A stretch of DNA of 50,379 nucleotides from Candidatus Binataceae bacterium (GCA_036495685.1 DASXMJ010000206.1:1-50379), one strand, 5' to 3'; shown: positions 33,255 to 42,292, numbered from the stretch's first letter. Numbers and translations are program-made. The notes: generated by a model from the letters alone, not told the origin.

Positions 33255-34166
33255 ATGAGTGAGCAAAGAAGCCAGGGCGCCAACCTTAGGGGCGACGTTC
33301 CGCGGCCACGATTGGAGGACTACGCGAAGAAGTATGGCCACGTATTCGCGTTCGAACGCAACGATGGCGTGCTCGAAGCACGCCTGCATCATAACGGTGG
33401 CGTGCAAGGCGCCAGCGGATGGTTCAACGTCTGGAGCCAGGCTTGGCTCGAGATGGGCAACGATCCAGAGAACGAGGTGATCATCGTCACCGGCTCGGGC
33501 GACCAGTGGATCGAGTATCAGATGGGGCGGACAGGCGAGATCACTGACGAGATGCGCGCGGCGTTCGCCGGCGCGTGCACCGCGGAGAATGCCTTCCGGC
33601 TATATTACGACGCCCTCAAAAATACGGAGAATGTCGTCTTCGGCCTGAATGTGCCGACCATCGGAGTAATCCAGGGTCCTGCATTCGTGCATTTCGAAAC
33701 CGCGCTCATGTGCGACATTACCTTGTGCGCCGATGATGCTGTCTTCAAGGATCCTCACGCCGACTTTGGCCTCGCGCCTGGCGACGGATTGGGCCTCGCC
33801 TTCCAGCACCTGATGAATCCCAAGCAACAGGCCTATTATCTCTACACCAGCGAGACGATAGACGCGCAGACGGCGCTCCGTCTGGGCATGGTCAACGAAG
33901 TGCTGCCGCATGCCGAACTGATGCCTCGCGCTCGCGCCATCGCCGCCCGTATCCTCCGCATGCCCAAGCTCGCGCGCCTGATGAGCAAGCAAATCGTTCG
34001 CCGGCAACTGCAGCAGCGGCACGTGCAGGACGCTGGGTTCCATCTGGCGCACGAACTGCTCGGCTTCATGACCAATGTCCGCGAGGGCGCCGCGCATACC
34101 CCGGAAAAGGTGCGCGCCAGCCTGGATGACTTCGATAGCGCCCGCGCCCAAGCGAAGCGGCGTTGA
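33255..34166 (+). CDS. 6-Oxocamphor-hydrolase-like crotonase (beta-diketone C-C hydrolase)
   Basis: A 303-aa crotonase that looks like 6-oxocamphor hydrolase (OCH) rather than enoyl-CoA hydratase. The start LEDYAKKYGHVFAFERNDGV and the ends KDPHADFGLAPGDGLGLAF and TIDAQTALRLGMVNEVLPH run parallel to OCH. From memory of OCH, the catalytic residues His122, His145, Asp154 and Glu244 correspond to H146, H168, D177 and E267 here; His45 does not appear conserved (Phe57). OCH splits a cyclic beta-diketone by a retro-Claisen step. AGGAGC upstream supports ATG 33255. With the LLM monooxygenase and CoA-transferase it suggests ring opening of an alicyclic or terpenoid ketone (inference). Confidence 0.75.
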   Translation: MSEQRSQGANLRGDVPRPRLEDYAKKYGHVFAFERNDGVLEARLHHNGGVQGASGWFNVWSQAWLEMGNDPENEVIIVTGSGDQWIEYQMGRTGEITDEMRAAFAGACTAENAFRLYYDALKNTENVVFGLNVPTIGVIQGPAFVHFETALMCDITLCADDAVFKDPHADFGLAPGDGLGLAFQHLMNPKQQAYYLYTSETIDAQTALRLGMVNEVLPHAELMPRARAIAARILRMPKLARLMSKQIVRRQLQQRHVQDAGFHLAHELLGFMTNVREGAAHTPEKVRASLDDFDSARAQAKRR

Positions 34167-34510
34167 GAGCACTGATCCAATGCCATACGATTCGTGTTCG
34201 ATGAAGCACGAGAAGGACCATTGAAGGCAGGGAATTGAAAAAATCAGCTCAGACTAAGCTCGGTGAGAACTAGTAGATTTTCCGGGGAATACGAAATTGA
34301 TGCAAATCCGGCAATCGTTATCGGCATCCCTATGGGGAAGCGATGGTAGACGAATTCGCGAAGGCCCTACATAGGGAAGTAGGAGTATTTTTGCTCGGCA
34401 ATCGCTAGCTCTGCTGGGCCTCTCGGCTAGCGCCAGTAAATTAAGTGCGGGAGCTTTACGGTGCCCACATGAATGTCTTGATGCAGCAAACCAAGGCTGC
34501 CGAGAAAAAG

Positions 34511-34720
34511 TTAGAATCGCTCCCTGAAGATGAGCGGCGAATATAAAGGTGCGGCGTCCGACGCGATCATCTCGCATTTGCTGCATCGGAAGGTTTCGGA
34601 TGACTCGTCTTCAGCGAGCGGAACGACCAACCATCGGCAGCCCTCTGCCTCCAGTATCTACAGGTGCTCGATGAACGTTCGCCTATCGTTGAGGAAGGCG
34701 GCCTTGTCCCAGGCAGGCAT
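34511..34720 (-). pseudogene. Degenerate copy of the hypothetical gene at 20132-20512
   Basis: The minus strand reads MPAWDKAAFLNDRRTFIEHL, then an in-frame TAG where the intact copy has Gln (CAG), then ILEAEGCRWLVVPLAEDE, then CSKCEMIASDAAPLYS, and stops soon after. This mirrors the gene at 20132-20512 residue for residue up to APLYS. The copy has lost its start and its C-terminal third, with its second Cys cluster. It is a paralogue or a relic of duplication, about 14 kb away and in the same orientation. Confidence 0.75.
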
Positions 34721-35184
34721 TGGGTCCTCAGACTCAGTTCGGCATTTGTCGTGCCGTGGAGACAACTGTCCTAGAAGATTGAGGGGACCGTTGCTTCGAG
34801 AGCTCCGGAGTCATTGTAGTCGACGACGGACAGATACATCAGCTCGGCGCACCCCAGGCGGACTACATAGCTGCTATGTGGGAGCGTAAGGACTCGGAAG
34901 TACCCTCGGGGCTGGCGTCCACCACCGAAGAAGCCCAAGCCACCGTCCTCCGGACGATTCCCTGGACGGTTGGTGGGAACTGGCCTTTCGTGGTGAGCGA
35001 TAGATCGTGACCTACCAAGGACGGGTCGTACAACAAAAAGACTGACAAGATTACCCCGCACAGGTAGCAAGGTGGGCCGACCCCTGAGCCGTATCGATTT
35101 GGGGCGACCGTTCAGCCCGCGACGGCTACGTGAGCCCAATTCAAATTTCGCGAAAACATCCCAACCGCTGGTGAATCGGCTAAA
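34721..35184. other. Region without a recognised gene
   Basis: About 460 bases upstream of the ABC permease stop. A minus-strand frame of about 120 codons here reads SYVVRLGCAELMYLSVVDYN near its end but matches nothing I know and has an atypical Gly/Arg-rich start. It may be debris. Confidence 0.3.
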
Positions 35185-36780
35185 TCACCCGATATCGCGA
35201 CGGCCGAGAGCGAGCATGCCCGCCGCGGTCAAGGCAGCAGCGGTCACCGCCAAGCCAGCAAACGACGCGGTGCTCCCTTGCCCCAACGTCCAATGGACGT
35301 AGGCGAACGGCGACAGATCGAACAACGATTGGCCAACCTGCCTCAGCTCCCATGCCAGTTCTAGTAACAGGTAGGAGGCAAGCACGAGCCAGATCGTGAA
35401 GTTCGCGTAGCGCGGCGCGGCCCCGATTAAGAGCATCGCGATGCCGCCCATCACCCATACCGCAGGCAAGGTGCGCAGTGTCGTAGCCAGCATCTGCGGA
35501 ACCTCATGGCTGAGGTTTCCGGTGACCACTCCATAGCCCAGGCCGATCGCTAGCCCCGAAGCGGTCAACACGAGCGCCGGTCCCGCGGCAGCGAAGACCA
35601 GATGGCTCGCGGCCCATCGCGCGCGGCTCACCGCGGTGGCAAGGATCGGTTCGGCGCGGATAGCGGTTTCCTCCTCCCGCAGCTTCATCACGGCCAAGAT
35701 CGCGTAGGCGGAGATCACCTGGCCCAACGTGTAGATGACCAAGCGAAGGAAGGCGTGGGCGGGATCGTGCGCGCGTATCTGCGCAAGCCAACGATTCAGC
35801 GTTGCAGTGTCGAGCAGCGGGGTGAGGTTATGGCCGACAGCCCCAAGCAGCACGCCAAGCGCAACGAAGCCCCCGATCCATCCGAACAGCATACCGCGCT
35901 GTAGGCGCCAAGCGAGCGCGAACGGACCGCTGAGGGACGGAGCGGCCGCGGTGCGCCCCGCGCGCAGAGGGAGCAGACCACCCCCGAGCTCACGCCGCGA
36001 GGCAAGTGCATATGCTGCCGCCGTCATTGCGGCGGTGAAACCGACCACCATCGCGAATACCCACCAGCGTTCGCCCGCAAATGGGCGCGTAAGTCGCGTC
36101 CATCCTAACGGCGACAACCACGACACCCATGCGAGCGGGCCGCGCTCGCCGCCCGAATCACCCACCATCCGGAGAATGAAAAATCCTCCGAACAGCCAGA
36201 GCGCAAGACCATTGGCGACGCTCGCGGTTACGGTCAACTGCGCGGTCACAGCCCCGATCGCCGCAAACATCCATCCCGCAGCAGCCCATGAGATTCCCAC
36301 CGCGATCGATCCCGCCGCGGAAAGCCCGACGCTTATCAAGGCGCCAGCAATCAGCGCGGCCAACAGCAGGTTGGACAGCATGACCACTATCAGTGCCGCG
36401 GTAAGGCCAGCATGGCGGCCCATCACTGATCCCTCGAGCAGTTCCTGTCGCCCCTTTTCTTCTTCGCCGCGCGTATGTCTGACGACGAGCAGCAGACTCG
36501 GAATTCCACCGACCAGCATCCCCATCACGCCAGTTCGCCACGCTACGATTGCGCCGGGTGTCGGCTCAAGAATCGGCCCCAGCATGCCTACGATCGCTGG
36601 ATTGCTCATGCATTCGTTTGCGAATCCTCGAAGCGCGGCGGGCGTCGGGTAGAGCTTCGCAATGCCGAGGGCGACGCCTAGCGGGGGCAAGGAGGACAGT
36701 GCGATCCAGACCGGAAGTACTATCCGGTCGCGCCGCAGATGCAGGCGCAGCATCGAGGCGGTGCCCGCTAGTGAGTTCAT
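35185..36780 (-). CDS. ABC-2 type transporter permease (polyketide/drug-exporter-like)
   Basis: A 531-aa permease with about 12 membrane helices, the length of fused double permeases found beside DrrA-like ATPases. Examples of segments are [40 protein letters not shown] and [20 protein letters not shown]. The loop [20 protein letters not shown] and its second-half match [20 protein letters not shown] (with R-E-E-E) are the conserved cytosolic coupling elements of this group. Its ATG overlaps the stop of the ATPase gene. It probably exports a lipophilic drug, antibiotic or lipid; the substrate is unknown. Confidence 0.88.
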   Translation of the reverse strand: MNSLAGTASMLRLHLRRDRIVLPVWIALSSLPPLGVALGIAKLYPTPAALRGFANECMSNPAIVGMLGPILEPTPGAIVAWRTGVMGMLVGGIPSLLLVVRHTRGEEEKGRQELLEGSVMGRHAGLTAALIVVMLSNLLLAALIAGALISVGLSAAGSIAVGISWAAAGWMFAAIGAVTAQLTVTASVANGLALWLFGGFFILRMVGDSGGERGPLAWVSWLSPLGWTRLTRPFAGERWWVFAMVVGFTAAMTAAAYALASRRELGGGLLPLRAGRTAAAPSLSGPFALAWRLQRGMLFGWIGGFVALGVLLGAVGHNLTPLLDTATLNRWLAQIRAHDPAHAFLRLVIYTLGQVISAYAILAVMKLREEETAIRAEPILATAVSRARWAASHLVFAAAGPALVLTASGLAIGLGYGVVTGNLSHEVPQMLATTLRTLPAVWVMGGIAMLLIGAAPRYANFTIWLVLASYLLLELAWELRQVGQSLFDLSPFAYVHWTLGQGSTASFAGLAVTAAALTAAGMLALGRRDIG

Positions 36781-37694
36781 CGAAGAATCTGCCTTTGCGC
36801 ACTGCCGTCGGTTTCGTCGCGGTAGTGACGCATGAACAACTCCTCGAGCGAAGGCGGTTGACTGATCAGGCTTTTCAGTCCGAGCGTCGTGAGGTGGCGA
36901 AGCAAGGCGTTCAGTTCAGTGCCTTCGACCAGGCATCGGAGACGCCCGCCATCGACGGCCACGTCGTGCACCCCGGGCAGTGCGGCCACCCTGTCTGCGG
37001 GCTTCGCGAGTTCGGCCGTGATCGAGGTGCGGGTGAGATGACGCAGGTCGGCGATCGTTCCGCTTTCGACGGTGCGGCCCGCCCGGACGATACTCACCCG
37101 ATCACAGAGCGCTTCGACCTCGCCAAGAATGTGGCTGGAGAGCAGCACGGTCCGCCCGCGCCGGCGCTCGTCGCTGATGCACTCACGGAACATCGCCTCC
37201 ATCAGGGGGTCAAGTCCGGAGGTGGGTTCGTCGAGGATCAGCAACTCCACATCGGAGGCGAGCGCCGCGACCAGCGCTACCTTTTGTCGGTTACCTTTCG
37301 AATAGGCGCGCCCCTTCATTGTGGGATCGAGATCGAACCGCTGGAGCAGGGTTCGTCTTCGCGCCGGATCGATTCCTCCGCGCAGCCGCGCAAGCAGATC
37401 GATCACTTCGCCGCCGGAGAGGTCGGGCCAGAGTGTGACGTCGCCGGGAACGTAGGCTAGGCGGCGATGAAGTGCGACGCGGTCGCGCCAGGGGTCGGTG
37501 TCAAGCAATCGCGCGATCCCAGCGTCGGCGCGGACCAGGCCGAGCAGGATACGGATCGTGGTGGTCTTACCGGCGCCGTTGGGCCCAAGGAAGCCGTGGA
37601 CTTCGCCGGCATGGACGGCGAGATTGAGCCCGTCGAGGGCACTAACCGGACCGAAGGACTTGCGGAGTGCGGAGACCTTGATTGCAATTGACAT
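36777..37694 (-). CDS. ABC transporter ATP-binding protein (DrrA-like)
   Basis: The 305-aa ATPase has Walker [10 protein letters not shown] (residues 37-45), the signature YSKGNRQKV near 131, Walker [14 protein letters not shown] near 151, and the H-loop in [18 protein letters not shown]. The C-terminal 90 residues form the domain common to DrrA-type exporters. It drives the permease encoded four bases of overlap downstream (ATGA). It is divergent from a MarR/GbsR-like regulator, with an operator in between. Confidence 0.93.
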   Translation of the reverse strand: MSIAIKVSALRKSFGPVSALDGLNLAVHAGEVHGFLGPNGAGKTTTIRILLGLVRADAGIARLLDTDPWRDRVALHRRLAYVPGDVTLWPDLSGGEVIDLLARLRGGIDPARRRTLLQRFDLDPTMKGRAYSKGNRQKVALVAALASDVELLILDEPTSGLDPLMEAMFRECISDERRRGRTVLLSSHILGEVEALCDRVSIVRAGRTVESGTIADLRHLTRTSITAELAKPADRVAALPGVHDVAVDGGRLRCLVEGTELNALLRHLTTLGLKSLISQPPSLEELFMRHYRDETDGSAQRQILR

Positions 37695-37707
37695 AATTCA
37701 TTATCTA

Positions 37708-37737
37708 CACTATATTCACAATTATGTGAAGATAGTG
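37708..37737. promoter_or_regulatory. Palindromic operator between the ABC genes and the regulator
   Basis: The arms CACTATATTCACA (37708-37720) and TGTGAAGATAGTG (37725-37737) are complementary at 12 of 13 positions around a 4-base spacer. The repeat lies between the ATPase start (37694) and the regulator, and overlaps the candidate GTG start of the latter. This is where the regulator would be expected to bind to silence both directions. Confidence 0.6.
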
Positions 37738-38241
37738 AAGCACGAACACGTGTCTCTGCGACGATTCATCGCGCGCTTCGCTGACGCACTTATCGAGGCG
37801 GGGTTTCCCCGAATGCCTGGGCGGGTATTCGCAGCCTTGCTCGGGTCGGATTCCGGGCGGCTCACCTCCGCCGAACTGTGCACCTTGCTCAAGGTAAGCC
37901 CCGCAGCCGTGTCCGGCGCGGTGCGCTACCTGAGCCAGGTCAACCTGCTGACCCGCGAAGGCGAACCTGGCTCACGGCGCGAGTTCTACTGTGTTCAGGA
38001 AGATGTCTGGTATGAGGCGATCGCGCGCCGCGACCGTACACTCAGCAAGATAGAGGATCGCCTGCGTGAAGGACTCGAAGTGGTCGGCCGCAACAGTGGG
38101 GCGGGCCGGCGACTTGCCGAGACGCTGTCGTTTTTTGAGTTCATTCAACACGAACTGCCGCGGATGTTGGAGAAATGGCGTGCGCGGAAATCGGTTTCAC
38201 GAGACGAGGTCGCGCCGCCAGCCTCCGCCTCGCGGTCGTAG
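37726..38241 (+). CDS. MarR/GbsR-like transcriptional regulator
   Basis: The protein (about 171 aa) resembles the GbsR/MarR-like winged-helix regulators found beside ABC-2 exporters. Its DNA-binding part includes AGFPRMPGRVFAALLGSDSG, then LTSAELCTLLKVSPAAVSGA and NLLTREGEPGSRREFYCV (the wing). The C-terminal half is helical (dimerisation). No ATG suits; GTG 37726, 37735 or 37750 are all possible, and no ribosome site is seen, so the start is uncertain. It probably represses the divergent ABC exporter and responds to the exported compound (inference). Confidence 0.8.
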   Translation: MKIVKHEHVSLRRFIARFADALIEAGFPRMPGRVFAALLGSDSGRLTSAELCTLLKVSPAAVSGAVRYLSQVNLLTREGEPGSRREFYCVQEDVWYEAIARRDRTLSKIEDRLREGLEVVGRNSGAGRRLAETLSFFEFIQHELPRMLEKWRARKSVSRDEVAPPASASRS

Positions 38242-38569
38242 AGATGACAGGAGAATCACATGCTTTACGATGATTTCCCTCGCCCAACGCGCGATTTCGA
38301 CAGGGCAAACACACCCGCAAGACGGTTACGCCGCCAGCATGCACGACGACCTGTACCGTTCGCTATCTGATCAGGAAAGGGCAATGTTCGGGGTTAAGTC
38401 ATTCGGGTTGGACGCATCGATCCGCGGTTCCCTGGCGACCGCAGCAACCTAGATACGAAATATCCATACATTCGTGAATTGCGCGGATAAGTGATGGCAC
38501 AGTCGGGATGATACCACCCCAGCGCGCCTCTACACGCTGAGGGCTGTGCCTCGCGGGCCAGCGGCCTCA
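38242..38569. other. Gap, no gene recognised
   Basis: About 330 bases between the GbsR-like gene and the convergent TetR gene. Short frames only; no hairpin with a U-run was noticed. Confidence 0.35.
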
Positions 38570-39157
38570 TCAATCACTCGCGGCCATTTTCGCAAGACGC
38601 TTCCTTCGTGGTCCACGGCGTCCGTGACGATCCGTTGGAGCTATCGCGCGCTGACGCAGCAAGTCGCGGGTGGCCCGGTCATATTCGGCAGTGTCGCCGA
38701 GGGCATTGGCGACGACCAGGGCGCCCGTGATGGTCGATAGCACTTCGGCCGCATTGCCTGCCGAGAGCCCTTCCGCGACTAGCTTGTCCCGGCACATCTT
38801 GAAAAAGCCTTTCACTTCCTTCGCAACCGGTTGCGGCAGATCCTGCGAGGCGGCGCCCAGTACGGTACAGGGGCACATACGAGCTTCGGAGTAAGCAGTT
38901 CCTCGGAAAGCCTTCGTCCAGACACGAACGGGATCAGGGTCTTTCTTCAGCTCCTTGTCGATCAATTCGGAAGTATATTCCGCCCAGCGACGAATGACGG
39001 CCGCCGCGAGATTCTCCTTTGTCCGGAAGTGGTAGTGGACGCTCGAGCTTTTGATGCCCACATCCGCGGCGATTTCTCGGAAGCTGAAGCCCCCGAAACC
39101 GCCCTGCTGTATACGCCGTTCGGCCGCATCCATGATCGCAGCCTTCATGTCACTCAT
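38570..39157 (-). CDS. TetR/AcrR family transcriptional regulator
   Basis: The 195-aa protein opens with the TetR domain MKAAIMDAAERRIQQGGFGG, FREIAADVGIKSSSVHYHF and RTKENLAAAVIRRWAEY. The ligand domain has a Cys pair in SEARMCPCTVLGAASQDLP, as in the NemR/AcuR-like group that senses electrophiles; a redox or electrophile response is possible. A CTATC-N4-GATAG palindrome sits 16 bases upstream of the start (39173-39186), and three more copies lie 0.9-1.2 kb away beside a DNA glycosylase gene, so it probably controls itself and that region. Confidence 0.88.
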   Translation of the reverse strand: MSDMKAAIMDAAERRIQQGGFGGFSFREIAADVGIKSSSVHYHFRTKENLAAAVIRRWAEYTSELIDKELKKDPDPVRVWTKAFRGTAYSEARMCPCTVLGAASQDLPQPVAKEVKGFFKMCRDKLVAEGLSAGNAAEVLSTITGALVVANALGDTAEYDRATRDLLRQRAIAPTDRHGRRGPRRKRLAKMAASD

Positions 39158-39172
39158 CGGTCCATTCTACCA

Positions 39173-39186
39173 CTATCTGTTGATAG
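39173..39186. promoter_or_regulatory. TetR operator, site 1
   Basis: CTATCTGTTGATAG: perfect 5-bp arms with a 4-base spacer, 16 bases upstream of the TetR start. It fits autoregulation. Confidence 0.55.
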
Positions 39187-39471
39187 ATAGCTCCTTGCCT
39201 CCTCAAAACACAACGGGTTCAATCCGGCTTGTCGACAGGCCGGAGAAATTTCCGCGTCCGGCGGTCCGCGTGCTCAAGTCAGACGGCTGTGCTCGCTCTT
39301 CGGTCCAGCCTGTCTTCGATAAAACGAAGACCCGCGCGCACGGAAGCGAGCGGTTAGCCGGGGCACCTCCGCAGGCTGGATGTTTTCCTGGTTATCTCCA
39401 ATTTCATCAGGATATCCCGGGCTCATCGCGAGCGTACTCGTGCGTGACCGGACGATCGATGTCGTCAAAGA

Positions 39472-40083
39472 TCATATCGACCTGGGCACCCGCTTCGCCG
39501 AGCTGCCGAGCAGCGCCGTCCGAAACTCGGAATACGACGTCACCAGAGCATCAAGCGAGAAACTCCTATTGAGACCGCTCGGATTGGGAAGAACCCAGGC
39601 CATCGTGCGTGCAAATCCCATCGCGTGCTGGCCCCACTCGACATCTGGCCGGCCGATCATGCTCGACAAGGCGCGCTTTCCGAGAAAGGCGATCGAACGA
39701 GGAGCATAAAGCCGAATCTTGGTTTCAAACCTGCGTCGAGCCTTCATGAATTCTTCGGGCAACACCTCATTCGGTCGCTTGGTCGGCCGGCCGACGACCG
39801 CTGTGATACCGCAGCCATATTCGAGCAGACGATGCTCGTCTTCTGGCTGGAGCCGAACGTCCATGAAACCGGCAAGATGCAGCACCGTCCAGAAGCGATT
39901 GCTTCGACTAGAGAAGTTATGGCCGGCTCTTGCAGCGCTCGCGGCCGGATTCAGGCCGCAGAAAATCACGTCTAGGCCTGTGCTCAGGATATCCGGTTCA
40001 TATCTGATCAAGCGACACCTTCGTTCGCCGGGCGGCGTCCAATGGCTCCATCGTTGCGCAGGGAGCGACTCGCAAATCCGCAC
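39472..40083 (-). CDS. mug: MUG-type G/U mismatch-specific DNA glycosylase
   Basis: The protein belongs to the MUG branch of uracil-DNA glycosylases, which remove U or ethenocytosine opposite G. The first motif is DVIFCGLNPAASAARAGHNF with the catalytic-site Asn near residue 45, and the second is WVLPNPSGLNRS near residue 166. GITAVVGRPTKRPNEV and RSIAFLGKRAL are further family blocks. GGAGG lies six bases before GTG 40083; an ATG at 40089 would have no spacing, so GTG is preferred (about 203 aa). A TetR-type operator sits about 27 bases upstream of that start. Confidence 0.85.
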   Translation of the reverse strand: MRICESLPAQRWSHWTPPGERRCRLIRYEPDILSTGLDVIFCGLNPAASAARAGHNFSSRSNRFWTVLHLAGFMDVRLQPEDEHRLLEYGCGITAVVGRPTKRPNEVLPEEFMKARRRFETKIRLYAPRSIAFLGKRALSSMIGRPDVEWGQHAMGFARTMAWVLPNPSGLNRSFSLDALVTSYSEFRTALLGSSAKRVPRSI

Positions 40084-40109
40084 GAGCATCCTCCAAAAAG
40101 GCCGTTGAC

Positions 40110-40123
40110 CTATCGATAGATCG
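40110..40123. promoter_or_regulatory. TetR operator, site 2 (upstream of the glycosylase gene)
   Basis: CTATCGATAGATCG matches the CTATC-N4-GATAG pattern with one mismatch in the right arm. It lies just upstream of the glycosylase start on the minus strand. Confidence 0.45.
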
Positions 40124-40298
40124 ACCCGGAGTTGCCCATCTTTTCAAATGACTTGCTCGGTCGCCACAGCCGTGGCAGCAGTTTGCTGCGTTGACATCGC
40201 TCAGCTCGCAACATGTCTGCGGCGCGAGGTCAGGTTTGAACGAGACTGTCTGACACGCGGCGCAGCTAGAGGATCTCGAATCTGCCCCGACCTTTGTC

Positions 40299-40312
40299 CT
40301 ATCAGTAGATAG
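40299..40312. promoter_or_regulatory. TetR operator, site 3
   Basis: CTATCAGTAGATAG: perfect 5-bp arms with a 4-base spacer, 54 bases from site 4. Together they bracket a promoter-sized stretch. Confidence 0.45.
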
Positions 40313-40352
40313 CGCTGACATTCGCTCGTTAACGATCAACCGAGTGATCAAC

Positions 40353-40366
40353 CTGTCGATAGATAG
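40353..40366. promoter_or_regulatory. TetR operator, site 4
   Basis: CTGTCGATAGATAG: one mismatch in the left arm. It pairs with site 3. The stretch 40367-40563 to its right holds no gene I recognise. Confidence 0.4.
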
Positions 40367-40563
40367 ATGACCCAGACGCCCCGTGGCGAAAATACATCGA
40401 AGGTAAATACAGAGTAGTTACGGAAAGAGCGGTCCAGAACATACTACGTGCGAGTTGGCCGGAACTCAGCGCGGGGAGCAGAACAATTTCTCGACGAACT
40501 TTCGTGCGCGGGAGGCTTTCCGATTAGAGTGTGACCATCCAATGCGCGTCCGGATCGCGCTTT

Positions 40564-40935
40564 CTAAAAACAAGCTCCGTTGCGCAAGGATAGTTCGATG
40601 GGCACGAGCAACTCGGGCCCATTATTTTTCACACTGTTCGCGAGTGATGACGCTGGACTGAGGACGAGACTATCGTCGGCAGCGGGCATCAGTAGCGATT
40701 TCAGTCGGGCCGGTGCTAGTTCGCCAGGAATCATCCAGTCTTCTGCAGTTGGTTCGTCGAGAATCACCGACATTCGATCGTGAATCGCTTCGATCAGCCT
40801 ATTCGCCCCCCCGTGATAATGGTGAAAGTTCATTGCCAGTGACCCGGTTCCAGCAGCCACGATTCGTAAGCCCAGGCAACCAGAGCAGATCTCTCTCGGG
40901 AGCAAATCGAGCACGAAATCCTGAAGAGCCGCGTT
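40564..40935 (-). pseudogene. SRAP (SOS response-associated peptidase, YedK-like), C-terminal remnant
   Basis: The minus strand encodes the end of a SRAP-family protein: ANRLIEAIHDRMSVILDEPT, AEDWM and VNSVKNNGPELL-like (LANSVKNNGPELLVPI). In the family these are the I-H-D-R-M-P segment with the catalytic-site His and the N-x-x-x-N/D-G-P-E end. Upstream fragments RVTGNELS and FTIIT appear in other frames, so at least two indels are present, one in a seven-G run near 40810. The catalytic Cys2 end is missing. SRAP proteins shield abasic sites; this copy cannot. Confidence 0.6.
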
Positions 40936-41191
40936 CTGTCAAAAAAGGGACCGCCGCTGCGTCGGTTGGCGTACGCCATGCGGGCTGCGAGCAAGGCGAT
41001 CGCTCTGTGCGCGCAATAAAGGAGCCTTCGCTATGGAGAAGCCACCATGAGAGGGGAGCTGAAAATGGACGTCTGCATTATTTGCGGACGAAGAGTTCAA
41101 CCTGCAGAAAATTGGGTGGGATGTGTGCGACATGAAGTCGCCTGAGTAATGTCAAATAATCATCAGCAAGATAAATCAAAGGACAAGGCTT

Positions 41192-42076
41192 ATGGGCACA
41201 GTCGTGATGACAGGTGGAACGTCGGGACTCGGGGCAGTAGCGGCGCAACGAATCCTCGGAGAGAACCTGAGACTCCTCCTGGGTGCGCGAAGCAGCGATC
41301 GTCTCGCCGAGCAGACCCTCCCTCTCGACCTGAGGAAACTCGACCAGGTGAGGATCTTCGCCGCGGAGGTCGAACGGGCGCTTGGAAACTCCACGATCGA
41401 CGCACTTATTCTGAACGCCGGCGGCTATGCCCGCGGTCGTACTCCCGAAGGCTATGAGATGACCTTCGTGCTGAATCACTTGGCCCACTACCTGTTGGTC
41501 CGCTTGTTATGGGAGCGTGTCAGTCCCGGAGGAACCGTACTGCTCACGACGAGCGGCACCCATGATCCTGCGGAACGTACCGTGATTCCGCCCCCGCGTC
41601 ACGCGAATGCGCTATGGCTCGCGAAGCCCGAGATCGATCCGCATCTGGATCAATCGCCGAGGGCGGCGGCGGCGCGAGCCTATGCGTCGTCAAAACTCTG
41701 CGTGATCCTCACGGCCCGTGCACTCGCGGCGCGCGCCGATGCTCGGGCTCGGGGAATCGGGGTAGTCGCGTACGATCCGGGACCGACTCCGGGCACTGGA
41801 CTGGTTCGCGACCAGGGCGCGCTTGTCCGATTCGCGTGGGGACCTCTGGCGGCGCCATTACGGCTGATTCTGCGTAAATCAAACACGATAGAGGACGCGG
41901 GCCGTACGCTGTCGGAGCTTGCTCTCGCGAAAACACGTCCTCCCGACGGGAGAGTTTATGCGGCGCTTCGACGCGGGCAGCTGACCTGGCCGGAGCCCTC
42001 GGAGCTAGCGCGGCGCGACGACCTAATGGTCAGCGTCTGGAACGACAGCGCCGAACTTGTAGGACTGTCGGCGTGA
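41192..42076 (+). CDS. Short-chain dehydrogenase/reductase (SDR) family oxidoreductase
   Basis: The 294-aa protein has the SDR cofactor motif TGGTSGLG (residues 7-14), NAGG (75-78), a Ser near 121 and the catalytic Y164-x-x-x-K168 in AYASSKLCVI. The sequence is closer to the light-dependent-protochlorophyllide-reductase/retinol-dehydrogenase-like group than to FabG, judging by EMTFVLNHLAHYLL. It lacks an obvious second half of the usual dinucleotide-selectivity loop, and after R33 the helix is short. AAAGGACAAGG precedes ATG 41192. The gene stands alone; the substrate is unknown. Confidence 0.88.
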   Translation: MGTVVMTGGTSGLGAVAAQRILGENLRLLLGARSSDRLAEQTLPLDLRKLDQVRIFAAEVERALGNSTIDALILNAGGYARGRTPEGYEMTFVLNHLAHYLLVRLLWERVSPGGTVLLTTSGTHDPAERTVIPPPRHANALWLAKPEIDPHLDQSPRAAAARAYASSKLCVILTARALAARADARARGIGVVAYDPGPTPGTGLVRDQGALVRFAWGPLAAPLRLILRKSNTIEDAGRTLSELALAKTRPPDGRVYAALRRGQLTWPEPSELARRDDLMVSVWNDSAELVGLSA

Positions 42077-42292
42077 GTGCGTGAATCGGAATCGACTTAG
42101 TCGTAACTGCGTCGCTCGCGAAGAGCGGCAGTTTTGCTCCAATGGGCTTATTGTACGTAGCTTCCCGATCTCGAGACTTGGGGACAGTTGCTCTCAAACC
42201 GAACTGGAGGTGCCTGCGCAGATTTCTAGATGCACGAGCGGAGCGGGCGGAGGGCTCCGATCCTTCTCCGTTGGGAAAAGGGAGATCCGGCG

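Noticed and set aside
34650..34665. TAG in the duplicated hypothetical gene as pyrrolysine or stop-codon readthrough
   Set aside because: The intact copy has Gln (CAG) there, one base from TAG, and the copy also lacks its start and end, so it is a pseudogene.
35735..36652. A 305-codon plus-strand frame opposite the ABC permease
   Set aside because: Antisense shadow of a membrane protein; Ser/Pro/Thr-rich composition and no recognisable domain.
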